DNA of 64,000 nt from Mageeibacillus sp. (GTDB lineage Bacteria > Bacillota > Clostridia > Saccharofermentanales > Saccharofermentanaceae), in contig JAKVLB010000001.1 of NCBI GenBank assembly GCA_022484595.1, positions 310,001 to 374,000 on the forward strand, given 5' to 3'. The notes beneath the pieces are model-generated. The model was not told where the DNA came from. It made no database searches and saw only the letters and a program-made list of their open reading frames with translations. Every line of letters begins with the position of its first letter. The stretch's first letter is position 1. The position numbers and the translations under genes are program-made. Below, piece by piece: positions 45,767 through 53,680 of this stretch.

Positions 45767-45775
45767 ATTATAACA
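45767..45775 (-). promoter_or_regulatory. Extended -10 promoter element of parE-parC
   Basis: Minus strand TGTTATAAT, matching the TGnTATAAT extended -10 box, about 31 bp before the parE ATG. The -35 region is weak, as is usual for this promoter type. Confidence 0.45.
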
Positions 45776-45845
45776 TAAGGCCTACTGTCTGATTAAATGA
45801 GGCAAAAATATGAGACTCCCACCCGTTTCACAATTCAAAGCCCCC

Positions 45846-45878
45846 GAAAATAAAAAACCCGCATCAAAGCTGATGCGG
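45846..45878 (-). terminator. Intrinsic terminator of the tRNA-Gly/tRNA-Arg unit
   Basis: Minus strand: stem CCGCATCA with its complement (45871-45878 and 45859-45866), four-base loop, then GTTTTTTATTTT. It lies four bases beyond the CCA end of tRNA-Arg. Confidence 0.85.
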
Positions 45879-45881
45879 ATT

Positions 45882-45958
45882 TGGTGAGCCATGGGGGACT
45901 CGAACCTCCGGCCCACAGCTTAGAAGGCTGTTGCTCTATCCAGCTGAGCTAATGACCC
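45882..45958 (-). tRNA. tRNA-Arg (TCT anticodon)
   Basis: 77 nt including an encoded CCA. The acceptor stem GGGTCAT/ATGGCTC pairs fully with two wobbles. The anticodon loop is CTTCTAA with perfect ACAGC/GCTGT stem, anticodon TCT, reading AGA codons. By my pairing the T stem has one A-C mismatch (GGAGG with CCCCC). It starts at the base right after the CCA of tRNA-Gly, with no spacer. Confidence 0.93.
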
Positions 45959-46032
45959 TGGAGCGAGTGATGGGAATCGAACCCACGTGGTCAGCTTGGA
46001 AGGCTGAAGTTCTACCATTGAACTACACTCGC
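45959..46032 (-). tRNA. tRNA-Gly (TCC anticodon)
   Basis: 74 nt including CCA. Acceptor GCGAGTG/CACTCGC, anticodon loop CTTCCAA in a TCAGC/GCTGA stem, anticodon TCC, T loop TTCGATT. All arms pair well. Transcribed before tRNA-Arg in the same unit. Confidence 0.96.
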
Positions 46033-46039
46033 AAATCAT

Positions 46040-46067
46040 AAGCGCCGTAAATCTCTTTGCGGCGCTT
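46040..46067. repeat. Inverted repeat between the tRNA unit and the SH3 lipoprotein gene
   Basis: AAGCGCCG and CGGCGCTT form a perfect 8-bp stem around a 12-base loop. It lies after the SH3 lipoprotein stop and just before the tRNAs. It may be a transcription barrier, but there is no run of T on either strand to make a standard terminator. Confidence 0.5.
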
Positions 46068-46108
46068 GATATATTACACTAAGCTTCGAAATTTATCAAC
46101 TGCTTTTT

Positions 46109-46552
46109 TTATGCTGTTGGCGCCGTTGCGGAAAGATAAGTCTCAGACACATAGAATCCGTCCGAGGTCTTATACCAGCCTGTTCCGGTTCTCGCAACAA
46201 CAACTACCGTCTGACCTCTGGTAAGAGTGCCGGCTTTATTGTATTCGGTTCCCGGGCCTTTACGAACATTGAGAAATTCTCCGGCAGTTACTGTCGAATA
46301 CAGCGTAAGCTCAGCATCAAGAGGAGATTCTTCCCATGTTACCTCCTGGTCGTTTGCCAGAGGTCCGGAATACTCAGTAAGTACCGTAGTAGCTACCGTT
46401 GTTGTTGTAGTCGCACTCGCATCAGAAGACGCTGCAACTGACGCCGCCGTGGTCTCGGCTGTCTTGCTGCCGCACGCGGACAGACCCGCCATCATGGTTC
46501 CCGCAAGTAATATAGCAATTATTCTGCCTGTAATTAATTCTCTGTTCACCAA
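46109..46552 (-). CDS. SH3-domain lipoprotein
   Basis: 147 residues. A signal peptide with lipobox LSAC (about residues 24-27) is followed by a Thr/Ala-rich linker. The C-terminal ~65 residues are a bacterial SH3 domain (GEFLNVRKGPGTEYNKAGTLTRGQTVVVV..GWYKT). Such domains usually bind cell-wall peptides. GGAGGTG precedes the ATG. It is the last gene before the tRNA pair. The likely role is attachment to, or sensing of, the cell wall; no catalytic domain is present. Confidence 0.85.
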   Translation of the reverse strand: MVNRELITGRIIAILLAGTMMAGLSACGSKTAETTAASVAASSDASATTTTTVATTVLTEYSGPLANDQEVTWEESPLDAELTLYSTVTAGEFLNVRKGPGTEYNKAGTLTRGQTVVVVARTGTGWYKTSDGFYVSETYLSATAPTA

Positions 46553-46614
46553 TTATCACCTCCGAAGTTCAAGGATATCATCTCTATTATTGCATAGTTT
46601 CCGGAATTTAAATA

Positions 46615-47211
46615 TTAGTTTTTGGTTACAGCTCCGGGATTCAACAGATAATAAGCCTCATGATCCCGATAACTGCCGTTTATATGCATATATGATACTC
46701 TTTTTCCTTCATATTCAAAACCGCACCGCTTAACCAGTTCCAGCGATGCCCTGTTCTCAGGGAGTATAAACGCCTCTATTCTGTGCATATGGTATTCATT
46801 GAACATAAACTGAACCGCAGCCTTCAAAGCCTCAGTCATAAATCCCTTTGACGTATGGGCCTCATCAAGATGATATCCTGTCGCGCAGTTCATCATTCCG
46901 CCATAGGCTATATTGAAGAATGACACTCTTCCGATAATCAGTCCGGTCTCGCGCTCGATGATCCACAGCGGAACAAGTTCTCCGAACCTGAAGCTCTCAC
47001 AGTCATAATGAATGTACTTCTTCTGCTCAGACTCGGTAAAATAAGAGTCATCATGTGTTTGGGAGAATTCCTGGTGAAAGCTTCTGTTATTAACAAGATA
47101 CTCAGTTATTCGCCCGGCTTCACGCCTGCCCAGCACAGCAAGTCTGAGTCTTGCAGTATTAAGTGCAAGCAGTTCGCCTCTTGTACGTCTGGTATCAATA
47201 TCGTAAAGCAT
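46615..47211 (-). CDS. RimJ/RimL-type GNAT N-acetyltransferase
   Basis: 198 residues. The start RRTRGELLALNTARLRLAVL and the body match the ribosomal-protein acetyltransferase-like GNAT group: DEAHTSKGFMTEALKAAV for acetyl-CoA binding, then ENRASLELVKRCGF. It transfers acetyl groups to an amine; the target is not known. Its ATG overlaps the stop of the membrane protein gene upstream by one base (TAATG), so they are co-translated. Confidence 0.88.
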   Translation of the reverse strand: MLYDIDTRRTRGELLALNTARLRLAVLGRREAGRITEYLVNNRSFHQEFSQTHDDSYFTESEQKKYIHYDCESFRFGELVPLWIIERETGLIIGRVSFFNIAYGGMMNCATGYHLDEAHTSKGFMTEALKAAVQFMFNEYHMHRIEAFILPENRASLELVKRCGFEYEGKRVSYMHINGSYRDHEAYYLLNPGAVTKN

Positions 47212-47825
47212 TATTCATTTGCTTTTGCTTTGGCTGCTTTCATTTCTTTCTTATATTCGCTTCTGAGCTGATTATAGTATTTGATCATCTCTCCGCTGTA
47301 TCCGATCTGCGCATTCGGGCAGAACTGCTCAACAGTAGCATATATCTGATTGCGGACTTCCTCTTTCTTACCGTAAATGGATACCTGAATCGTATGTGAG
47401 ACTGTGCAAAGTTTGATAATATCACTGGTAGGAATACCGTTGGTTCTCGTTATATTCCTGTATGCCCACACAATGTCATTACGGGGAAGAATCGAGCAGA
47501 CATTATTAACCGAACCTATATAATCATCTGAAACAATGAAAAAATCATCTGTGTAAACAGGATTTGCCGTCAGTTTCTCGTACCACTCCGGAAGATTCGG
47601 ATTGCGTCGTACTATAAAACTCTTTCTGTAATCTGCTATGCTCATGGCTGATGTAACTGTCAGGAATATTCCGAAAGCAGCAATTATACCAAAGAAAACC
47701 GTCGCTATAATCTCTTCGTTTACCATAATAATTGCCATCGGCAATGAGATCAATGTAAGAACAATACCGCAGACAAGACCTACTATACTTTTGCGTTTAA
47801 GTACACTCTCTAAACTCTTTGACAT
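47211..47825 (-). CDS. Two-helix membrane protein of unknown function
   Basis: 204 residues from the ATG at 47825, preceded by GGAGGTGGG; the frame is open for seven more codons. Two membrane helices lie at ~13-60 (SIVGLVCGIVLTLISLPMAII and ATVFFGIIAAFGIFLTVTSAM). The rest is a soluble domain with FFIVSDDYIGSVN and IVWAYRNITRTNGIP, which recalls small bacterial PH-like domains that read membrane state. The C-terminus is Lys-Ala rich. Known families could not be assigned with confidence. It is coupled to the GNAT gene. Confidence 0.65.
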   Translation of the reverse strand: MSKSLESVLKRKSIVGLVCGIVLTLISLPMAIIMVNEEIIATVFFGIIAAFGIFLTVTSAMSIADYRKSFIVRRNPNLPEWYEKLTANPVYTDDFFIVSDDYIGSVNNVCSILPRNDIVWAYRNITRTNGIPTSDIIKLCTVSHTIQVSIYGKKEEVRNQIYATVEQFCPNAQIGYSGEMIKYYNQLRSEYKKEMKAAKAKANE

Positions 47826-47891
47826 AATACCCACCTCCAAAATCAAGATAATATATCATTCATAATAAATATAGTCAAGAATAAAGTACAG

Positions 47892-49580
47892 TCATCTCAG
47901 GTCAGTTCCGCTTTCCTCATGCATAAGCTTCTTCATGGCATACATGGAGTCGTCAGCGCGCCCGTAAACGGACTGACTGTTTATGTCAGTCGAAGGATCA
48001 TAGGCAGCTTCTCCGTATGCTATCGACACATGTCTGTGTTCCTCGCTGCGTTCAAGAATTGAAGGTTCTTCATTGAAATCAGCTATGAGCTCTTCACGTA
48101 TATCATATTCATTACCCATAAGTACAACTATGAATTCATCTCCGCCGATTCTGTAGACCGAACTTCGCGGAAAAGCTTTACAAAGTATCTCAGCCGTGGT
48201 GATTAAAGCCTCGTCGCCCGCCTGATGCCCGTATGTGTCGTTAATGACCTTAAGATAATTAAGGTCGCACATGACAAATGCGAAACGCACAGCCCCGTCC
48301 TTTATCATCTCGTCAATATCCATCTTCAGATTGCAGAAAGCCGCTTTATTCTTGACTCTCGTCATCTGATCCACATACGCCAGCGATTCCATCTCACCGG
48401 TATAGGCTCTCAGATGGTCAATTACAGTCTGAAAGCTGCCGGTAAGTTCTCCGATCTCGTCATTCGTCACAGGCGGAAGCTTAACATCGAAGCTTCCTCC
48501 GGCTATCCTGTTGGACGCGTTTCTCAATGCCATTATGGGCTTTGTTATCTCATTGGCGAAAATCGAACCCGCGATAACGACTCCTGTTCCGATGATGAAC
48601 GCAAAAATGACTATCCAGTCAATCAGTTGCTTCCTGCCGGAGAATACTTCGGTATAGCTGTCGCATATGACAAGCTTCATACCGTTTGCAAGAGTCTTGA
48701 ATGTCATTACCCGGTCATTGCCCTGATACTGATACCTGATCATGTATCCAGATGTGCTCTCACCATTCATCTTATCTGCGTTCTCGGTAATCATGTCCAC
48801 CTCATCGCCATGTGCTCCGGTATCCCTGTAATAATCAGGATGATAGTGAATTGATCCATCTCCGCTCTTGAGATATGCGTAACCGTTCTCAAGAACTGTA
48901 AATGTGGACACATAACTCATAAGATCATTGAAATCCATCGATATTCCTACAACACCCGCAAGCACATTGTCCTTATATATCGGAACGACATAAGATATTG
49001 TAAGTTCGTCATTTGCCGAGTCATAATAAGGCGCTGTCCACGTCGGTCTGTGATTACTGACTGTATCATAATACCAGCCGGCATAACCGCTGTCTTCGCT
49101 TCCGTGTTCCTCAAGATCCTGGTTCTCTGTCAGCGTCAGCCTGCCCTTTTCATCTTCCCTGTAAGTAAAGCCCTGTCTGCCGTCTCCGACAATATCAGGA
49201 TTGAATCTGACATAGCACGCGATAATACCTTGGGTATTCTGCGAAGTTGATACGAAAACACTCTCAAACTGCTGCTGGAACTGCTGACGATAAGTCGGAT
49301 CAGCCAGATCATAAGCCGATTCAATTGAGTTGATAACATAGGTATTTACACTGTCGGCTGCATCCTTCATTCTGTACAGTTTCTCATTTATCAGTGAAGC
49401 GTCTTTCCCGACAATCAGATTCATCTCATTTGTTATGTCATTAACAAGTACGGAACTGAGCATACTGTAGCATACAGAACCGACTGAACAAACTATAATC
49501 AGGACTACAATCAGTATAAACAGAATAAACTTATACTTGATTGAAACTCCTCTTCTGTTGTTTTTCCTTAATATACCCAT
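47892..49580 (-). CDS. dCache-HAMP-GGDEF membrane diguanylate cyclase
   Basis: 562 residues from the ATG at 49580. The frame is open to 49664, but that part overlaps the tRNA terminator. Membrane helix at ~17-40; an extracellular dCache domain ~45-305 (YAGWYYDTVSNHRPTW, VVGISMDFNDL); second helix ~318-340; HAMP ~342-393; GGDEF ~405-555 with intact RIGGDEF. It senses a small molecule outside the cell and makes cyclic di-GMP inside. It opposes the HD-GYP and EAL proteins in this window. The ribosome binding site is poor, so a weakly expressed sensor is likely. Confidence 0.92.
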   Translation of the reverse strand: MGILRKNNRRGVSIKYKFILFILIVVLIIVCSVGSVCYSMLSSVLVNDITNEMNLIVGKDASLINEKLYRMKDAADSVNTYVINSIESAYDLADPTYRQQFQQQFESVFVSTSQNTQGIIACYVRFNPDIVGDGRQGFTYREDEKGRLTLTENQDLEEHGSEDSGYAGWYYDTVSNHRPTWTAPYYDSANDELTISYVVPIYKDNVLAGVVGISMDFNDLMSYVSTFTVLENGYAYLKSGDGSIHYHPDYYRDTGAHGDEVDMITENADKMNGESTSGYMIRYQYQGNDRVMTFKTLANGMKLVICDSYTEVFSGRKQLIDWIVIFAFIIGTGVVIAGSIFANEITKPIMALRNASNRIAGGSFDVKLPPVTNDEIGELTGSFQTVIDHLRAYTGEMESLAYVDQMTRVKNKAAFCNLKMDIDEMIKDGAVRFAFVMCDLNYLKVINDTYGHQAGDEALITTAEILCKAFPRSSVYRIGGDEFIVVLMGNEYDIREELIADFNEEPSILERSEEHRHVSIAYGEAAYDPSTDINSQSVYGRADDSMYAMKKLMHEESGTDLR

Positions 49581-49653
49581 GAAATCCACTCTAAAAATTA
49601 ATAATTTATGATAACGCCATGCCCGCAATGAAACAATAAAGAAAATGTAAACA

Positions 49654-49689
49654 TAATAAAACAAAAACCTTCGGTGTTAACCGAAGGTT
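49654..49689 (-). terminator. Intrinsic terminator after the tRNA-Lys-Gln-His cluster
   Basis: Minus strand: nine-base stem AACCTTCGG/CCGAAGGTT (49666-49674 and 49681-49689) with a six-base loop, then TTTGTTTTATT. It ends transcription of the three tRNA genes just before the cyclase gene. Confidence 0.85.
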
Positions 49690-49699
49690 TATAAAGCTT

Positions 49700-49776
49700 T
49701 GGTGGCTCACTGGAGGCTCGAACTCCAGACCCCTTGATTAAAAGTCAAGTGCTCTACCTACTGAGCTAGTGAACCA
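49700..49776 (-). tRNA. tRNA-Lys (TTT anticodon), apparently with an eight-base anticodon loop
   Basis: 77 nt including CCA, one more than expected. Acceptor GGTTCAC/GTGAGCC, D arm and T arm (TGGAG TTCGAGC CTCCA) are normal. The anticodon stem is CTTGA/TCAAG. The loop reads CTTTTTAA, with five T where the usual loop CTTTTAA has four, so it is eight bases long. The identity as tRNA-Lys is clear. The extra base may be real, or a homopolymer error in the assembly. Confidence 0.85.
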
Positions 49777-49779
49777 TAT

Positions 49780-49852
49780 GGCTGGGGTGGCAGGATTCGG
49801 ACCTACGATGCGGGAGTCAAAGACCCGTGCCTTACCCCTTGGCTACACCCCA
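49780..49852 (-). tRNA. tRNA-Gln (TTG anticodon)
   Basis: About 73 nt including CCA. Acceptor TGGGGTG/CACCCCA, anticodon loop CTTTGAC with TTG. The base pair next to the loop is T-T (CGGGT/TCCCG). The T loop appears to be TCGAAT, one base short of the usual TTCGAAT. Position three nt upstream of tRNA-Lys, in the same unit. Confidence 0.85.
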
Positions 49853-49874
49853 GTGTAAGGTGCGAGCAAATAAT

Positions 49875-49952
49875 TGGGGTGGGATATGGGATTCGAACCC
49901 ATGATTTCTAGTGCCACAAACTAGCGCTCTAACCAGCTGAACTAATCCCACC
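49875..49952 (-). tRNA. tRNA-His (GTG anticodon)
   Basis: Acceptor GTGGGAT/ATCCCAC with the extra 5' G at 49952 opposite discriminator C73, the mark of tRNA-His. Anticodon loop TTGTGGC in a CTAGT/ACTAG stem, T loop TTCGAAT, CCA encoded. All arms are regular. Confidence 0.95.
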
Positions 49953-50011
49953 ATGCTTTTGCCGCGCCTATGAATTATAAATGTAAGTCCAAATCAAGTC
50001 AAGCACGATTC

Positions 50012-50041
50012 TTGCCATTGTATAAACCTTTGTACTATAAT
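50012..50041 (+). promoter_or_regulatory. Predicted promoter of argJ
   Basis: TTGCCA (50012-50017), 18-base spacer, TATAAT (50036-50041), 32 bp before the argJ ATG. Fits sigma-A. No ArgR box is obvious by eye. Confidence 0.5.
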
Positions 50042-50072
50042 CTAACGAAATTTATGAAAGCTGGTTCTCTTA

Positions 50073-51290
50073 ATGGAAAACGAATCAATCGAATCTTATA
50101 TTACCATGCCGAAAGGCTTTAAAGCAGCAGGCATCGCCTGCGGCCTCAAAGGAAACGGCAGCCTCGATCTCAATATATTGGAATCTGACATACCCGCTAC
50201 GGTTGCAGGTGTCTATACGTCAAACATCGTAAAGGGCCATTCCCTTCAGAGAACGATAGATGTAATCAGCAAAGGCAATCCCGTTCGCGCGGTCATAGTC
50301 AACGCGAGGAACGCAAACGCCTGCGTAGGCAGATGCGGCTACGAGGACGCTGAACTGATTGCCGGCAGCGCGGCCGGATCGATAGGCTGCAAATCAGATG
50401 AGATTCTGACCGCCTCCACCGGCGTTATCGGAATCAGACTTCCTGCGGAACTTGTTATCTCCGGTATTCCTTCTCTTGTCTCGTCAATGTCGTCTGAGCC
50501 GGAAGACGCTCATAACGCTGAACGGGCGATGATGACCACAGACACGATGCCCAAGGAAGTCAGTGCGACAATAACTCTTGCCGACGGCAAAGAAGTAACA
50601 ATTGCAGGAATGGCAAAGGGCTCCGGAATGATTTGTCCTAATCTCGCGACGATGATAGGTCTGTTCACAACAGACTGCGCCATTGACAGAGACTTTCTCT
50701 CAAAGTGTCTGAGCAAAGCCGTTTCACACACATTCAACAGAGTCAGCGTCGACGGCGATACATCCGTGTGCGACATGGTTCTTGTATTGGCTAACGGTGC
50801 GTCAGGGGCTTCCATAACGGCAGGCATAGAGGATGCTGACCTTTTCGAGGAAGCGCTCACATCATTGTCACTGGATCTTGCGAAAATGATTGCTTCCGAC
50901 GGAGAAGGCGCATCAAAATTCATCGAAGTTGAAGTCACCGGCGCCGCTTCTGAAGCTGACGCCAAACTTATAGTGAGCGCAGTGGCAAAATCCCCTCTTT
51001 GTAAGACAGCAATTTTCGGAGAGGACGCCAACTGGGGACGTATTTTGACTGCCCTTGGATACTCCGGCGCAAAGTTTGATCCCAATAAGGTTGACTGCTA
51101 TCTCTGCGGTCTTGAGGTCTGCAGGGACGGAGCTGCCGCCGACTACAGCGAAGATGAAGCGGCTGAGCTTATGAAGGCACACGACATCAATATCAGTCTG
51201 GTTCTTCACGAAGGCGAATACTCTGACAGAATGTTCACATGCGACTTCACGTACGATTACGTCAAAATAAACGGAAGCTACAGAAGCTGA
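50073..51290 (+). CDS. argJ: Bifunctional ornithine acetyltransferase / N-acetylglutamate synthase ArgJ
   Basis: 405 residues. The self-cleavage site is NLATMIGLFTTD (usual ATMLG), where the Thr becomes the N-terminal nucleophile of the beta chain. The end KINGSYRS matches the family terminus (INxxYRT). It recycles the acetyl group between N-acetylornithine and glutamate in arginine synthesis. Unlike most genomes it is not next to argC, argB or argD here. It is the only plus-strand gene in this region, convergent with tig through a shared terminator. Confidence 0.95.
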   Translation: MENESIESYITMPKGFKAAGIACGLKGNGSLDLNILESDIPATVAGVYTSNIVKGHSLQRTIDVISKGNPVRAVIVNARNANACVGRCGYEDAELIAGSAAGSIGCKSDEILTASTGVIGIRLPAELVISGIPSLVSSMSSEPEDAHNAERAMMTTDTMPKEVSATITLADGKEVTIAGMAKGSGMICPNLATMIGLFTTDCAIDRDFLSKCLSKAVSHTFNRVSVDGDTSVCDMVLVLANGASGASITAGIEDADLFEEALTSLSLDLAKMIASDGEGASKFIEVEVTGAASEADAKLIVSAVAKSPLCKTAIFGEDANWGRILTALGYSGAKFDPNKVDCYLCGLEVCRDGAAADYSEDEAAELMKAHDINISLVLHEGEYSDRMFTCDFTYDYVKINGSYRS

Positions 51291-51309
51291 CTGAGAAATC
51301 AACATAAGG

Positions 51310-51349
51310 AAAAGCTCCGGCAGCATTCAAATGCTTCCGGAGCTTTTTT
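51310..51349. terminator. Shared bidirectional terminator between argJ and tig
   Basis: GCTCCGG..AGCAT and ATGCTTCCGGAGC form a long stem with a short loop and one bulge. On the plus strand it is followed by TTTTTTA and on the minus strand by TTTTCC. It can serve both convergent genes, being stronger for argJ. Confidence 0.85.
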
Positions 51350-51379
51350 ATGTCCTGCTTCCTATAAAGAGAAAGAAGA

Positions 51380-52702
51380 TTACTTCTTCTCTTCCTCCTT
51401 GCTGTCTTCAGCAGGCTTAGGCTCAACCTTGACTGCCTTGGATGCAAGATACTCAACCGTCTTCCTTGCGCTGATAGAGTTCTTAAGGAACTCACTGTCC
51501 TCACCGACAGACTTCTTGACTTCTTCAGCATCCATGCTGTAAGACTTAGCGATTGCAGCAATCTCCGCTTCATAATCCTCAGCTGTAACCTCTGGCTTGA
51601 CAATCTCATTAATCTTCTCAACAACAAGAGAAGACTTGACTCTGACGCGGGCCATAGGCTCAAGAGACTTCTTAAAATCATCCATTGACTGTCCGACATA
51701 CTGAAGGTACATATCAAGACCTATACCCTGCTGCTGCATACGCATAGCCTGATCGTCAGCCATCTGACTGACTTCATTCTCAATCATGCAGTCAGGAATA
51801 TCGATCTCGCAGTTGTCACATACAACTCTGATAACTTCATTCTCGAATCCGGACTTGTTGTTCTCTTCGCAGCGTGCTTCCTGCTTGCCGCGGATATCTG
51901 CCTTGAGTTCAGCCAAAGTATCGAACTCAGAAACATCCTTTGCAAACTCATCATCAAGTGCAGGAATTACTTCTGTCTTTATGGTATGGAGCTTGACATT
52001 GAATGTCGCCTTTGCACCCTTAAGGTCTTCTGCGTGATAGTCTTCAGGGAATGTCACTTCAATGGCGAAATCATCATCTACATTGTGTCCGACAACCTGC
52101 TCTTCAAAGCCGGGAATAAAAGAATGTGAACCGAGCTTGAGGTTATATCCCTCGCCCTTGCCGCCTTCAAAAGCGACACCATCCTTGAAGCCCTCGTAAT
52201 CGATTGTAACCGTATCACCGTCCTGTGCCGCACGGTCTGTCACTTCTTCAAGAGACGAATTTCTCTTAAGCATTCTGTCGAGTTCAGCGTCAACATCGCC
52301 GTCTGCTACCGTTGAATCAGCGAAAGGAACTTCAACACCTTCATACTGTCCGAGCTCAAACTCAGGCTTTACTGAAACTTCAATAGTATACTTGACTCCT
52401 GTGTCGTCAATTCCGGTAACATCCATTGTCGGTCTTGAAACAACCTTCAGGTCATGTTCCTTGATAGCCTCCGGATACTGCTTGTTGGCAATCTCATTGA
52501 TTGCATCCTCATAAAGAACGCCTTCACCGTAGTACTGGCATACAAGAGCGTATGGAACCTTGCCCTTGCGGAATCCAGGAACCTGGAAACGGTTCTTGTT
52601 CTTCTGATAAGATACCTTGAGTGCCGCGTCAAATTCTTCCTTCGAAGCCTCAAGGCTGATAACTACCTGAGAGTGTTCTTTCTTCTCAATCGTGGATGCC
52701 AT
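51380..52702 (-). CDS. tig: Trigger factor
   Basis: 440 residues from the ATG at 52702, with GGAGG eight bases upstream; an earlier in-frame TTG overlaps that site. Ribosome-binding domain ~1-115 (the loop FRKGKVP is intact, consensus GFRxGKxP), FKBP-type peptidyl-prolyl isomerase ~150-235, and a long helical C-terminal chaperone domain. The C-terminus is rich in Glu and Lys. It binds uL23 at the ribosome tunnel exit and shields nascent chains. clpP and clpX, often nearby, are not in this window. Confidence 0.96.
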   Translation of the reverse strand: MASTIEKKEHSQVVISLEASKEEFDAALKVSYQKNKNRFQVPGFRKGKVPYALVCQYYGEGVLYEDAINEIANKQYPEAIKEHDLKVVSRPTMDVTGIDDTGVKYTIEVSVKPEFELGQYEGVEVPFADSTVADGDVDAELDRMLKRNSSLEEVTDRAAQDGDTVTIDYEGFKDGVAFEGGKGEGYNLKLGSHSFIPGFEEQVVGHNVDDDFAIEVTFPEDYHAEDLKGAKATFNVKLHTIKTEVIPALDDEFAKDVSEFDTLAELKADIRGKQEARCEENNKSGFENEVIRVVCDNCEIDIPDCMIENEVSQMADDQAMRMQQQGIGLDMYLQYVGQSMDDFKKSLEPMARVRVKSSLVVEKINEIVKPEVTAEDYEAEIAAIAKSYSMDAEEVKKSVGEDSEFLKNSISARKTVEYLASKAVKVEPKPAEDSKEEEKK

Positions 52703-52807
52703 TATTATTTCCTCCAATATGTTATAACTTATTTATAATAAACCGAGTTTGAATTGTAGCACAGAGAATACCTTCTTTGCAATCTCAAAAGCAAATTTTC
52801 TTCCCGT

Positions 52808-53332
52808 TCACTGCACTTTAACCTGAACTGCTCCCAGCACATCGAGCGCGGCTTCATTCAGCTTCGCGTCAAATGACGCTGTAAGAGCTTTATCGACTAT
52901 TATCAGCGCTTCCGGAGCGGCAGCCTTTGCAAGCATCGCATTCGATATTACACAGATGTTGGACACCAGCCCGCAAAGTTCTATCGAAGACAGCTCTTCG
53001 CTGATTCCGCTCAGATATTCAGCCAGCTCAAGGCTTCCGAATGTCGGTTTCTCGAAAAAACGGCAGCCGTCAAGATAAGGCTTCAGCGAGTCGTCAAGCT
53101 CAAATCCGCTGCTTCCTTTGACGCAGTGCACAACGGGAAGGTATCTTCCTTCCTGCGTATCCAGATAATCCGCGCCGTGTGTATCGAGAGTATAAATGAT
53201 CTCGTCGCCGGCTGCCCTGTATGATTCGATTCGTTCAATTATTCCCGGTATTATATTTTTCGCACCGTCAAAGCCCAATGTGCCGTCAATAAAGTCTTTC
53301 TGACAATCAACTACAATTAGTATCCTGTGCAT
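52808..53332 (-). CDS. Isochorismatase-family cysteine hydrolase, nicotinamidase-like
   Basis: 174 residues. The catalytic triad is visible as D9 (VVDCQKDF), the Lys-containing HCVKGSSG, and Cys in LVSNICVISNAM at about residue 127. The metal-binding DTHGADY is present. The HCxxG motif and length resemble nicotinamidases, which convert nicotinamide to nicotinate for NAD salvage; this would feed the NadD enzyme encoded at 4639-5859. The family includes other amidases, so the substrate is not certain. Confidence 0.85.
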   Translation of the reverse strand: MHRILIVVDCQKDFIDGTLGFDGAKNIIPGIIERIESYRAAGDEIIYTLDTHGADYLDTQEGRYLPVVHCVKGSSGFELDDSLKPYLDGCRFFEKPTFGSLELAEYLSGISEELSSIELCGLVSNICVISNAMLAKAAAPEALIIVDKALTASFDAKLNEAALDVLGAVQVKVQ

Positions 53333-53454
53333 ATGGTCTCACCTTTCTATATCAAGCCTAATAATTCTTATATAATTCTTATGTGGTAAACATATGCAAG
53401 AATATCACATTTATGTATGATTCTGCCACAAATTTCATCACGGCAGGTTATCAG

Positions 53455-53496
53455 ATAAAAAAACAAAACCCTTGAAACACAGAGGTTACAAGGGTT
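53455..53496 (-). terminator. Intrinsic terminator of tRNA-Arg (ACG)
   Basis: Minus strand: eight-base stem AACCCTTG/CAAGGGTT (53489-53496 and 53467-53474) with a 14-base loop, followed by TTGTTTTTTT. It lies just after the tRNA. Confidence 0.8.
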
Positions 53497-53500
53497 TATA

Positions 53501-53577
<77 letters not shown>

Positions 53578-53680
53578 ATACATGTCAATTAATGACAGCG
53601 CAATAATAATATTACTTGAACTGTTGATTGTCAACCTGAAAATGATGTATTATATCCGCGAAAATCCACGGAGGTCGTAT

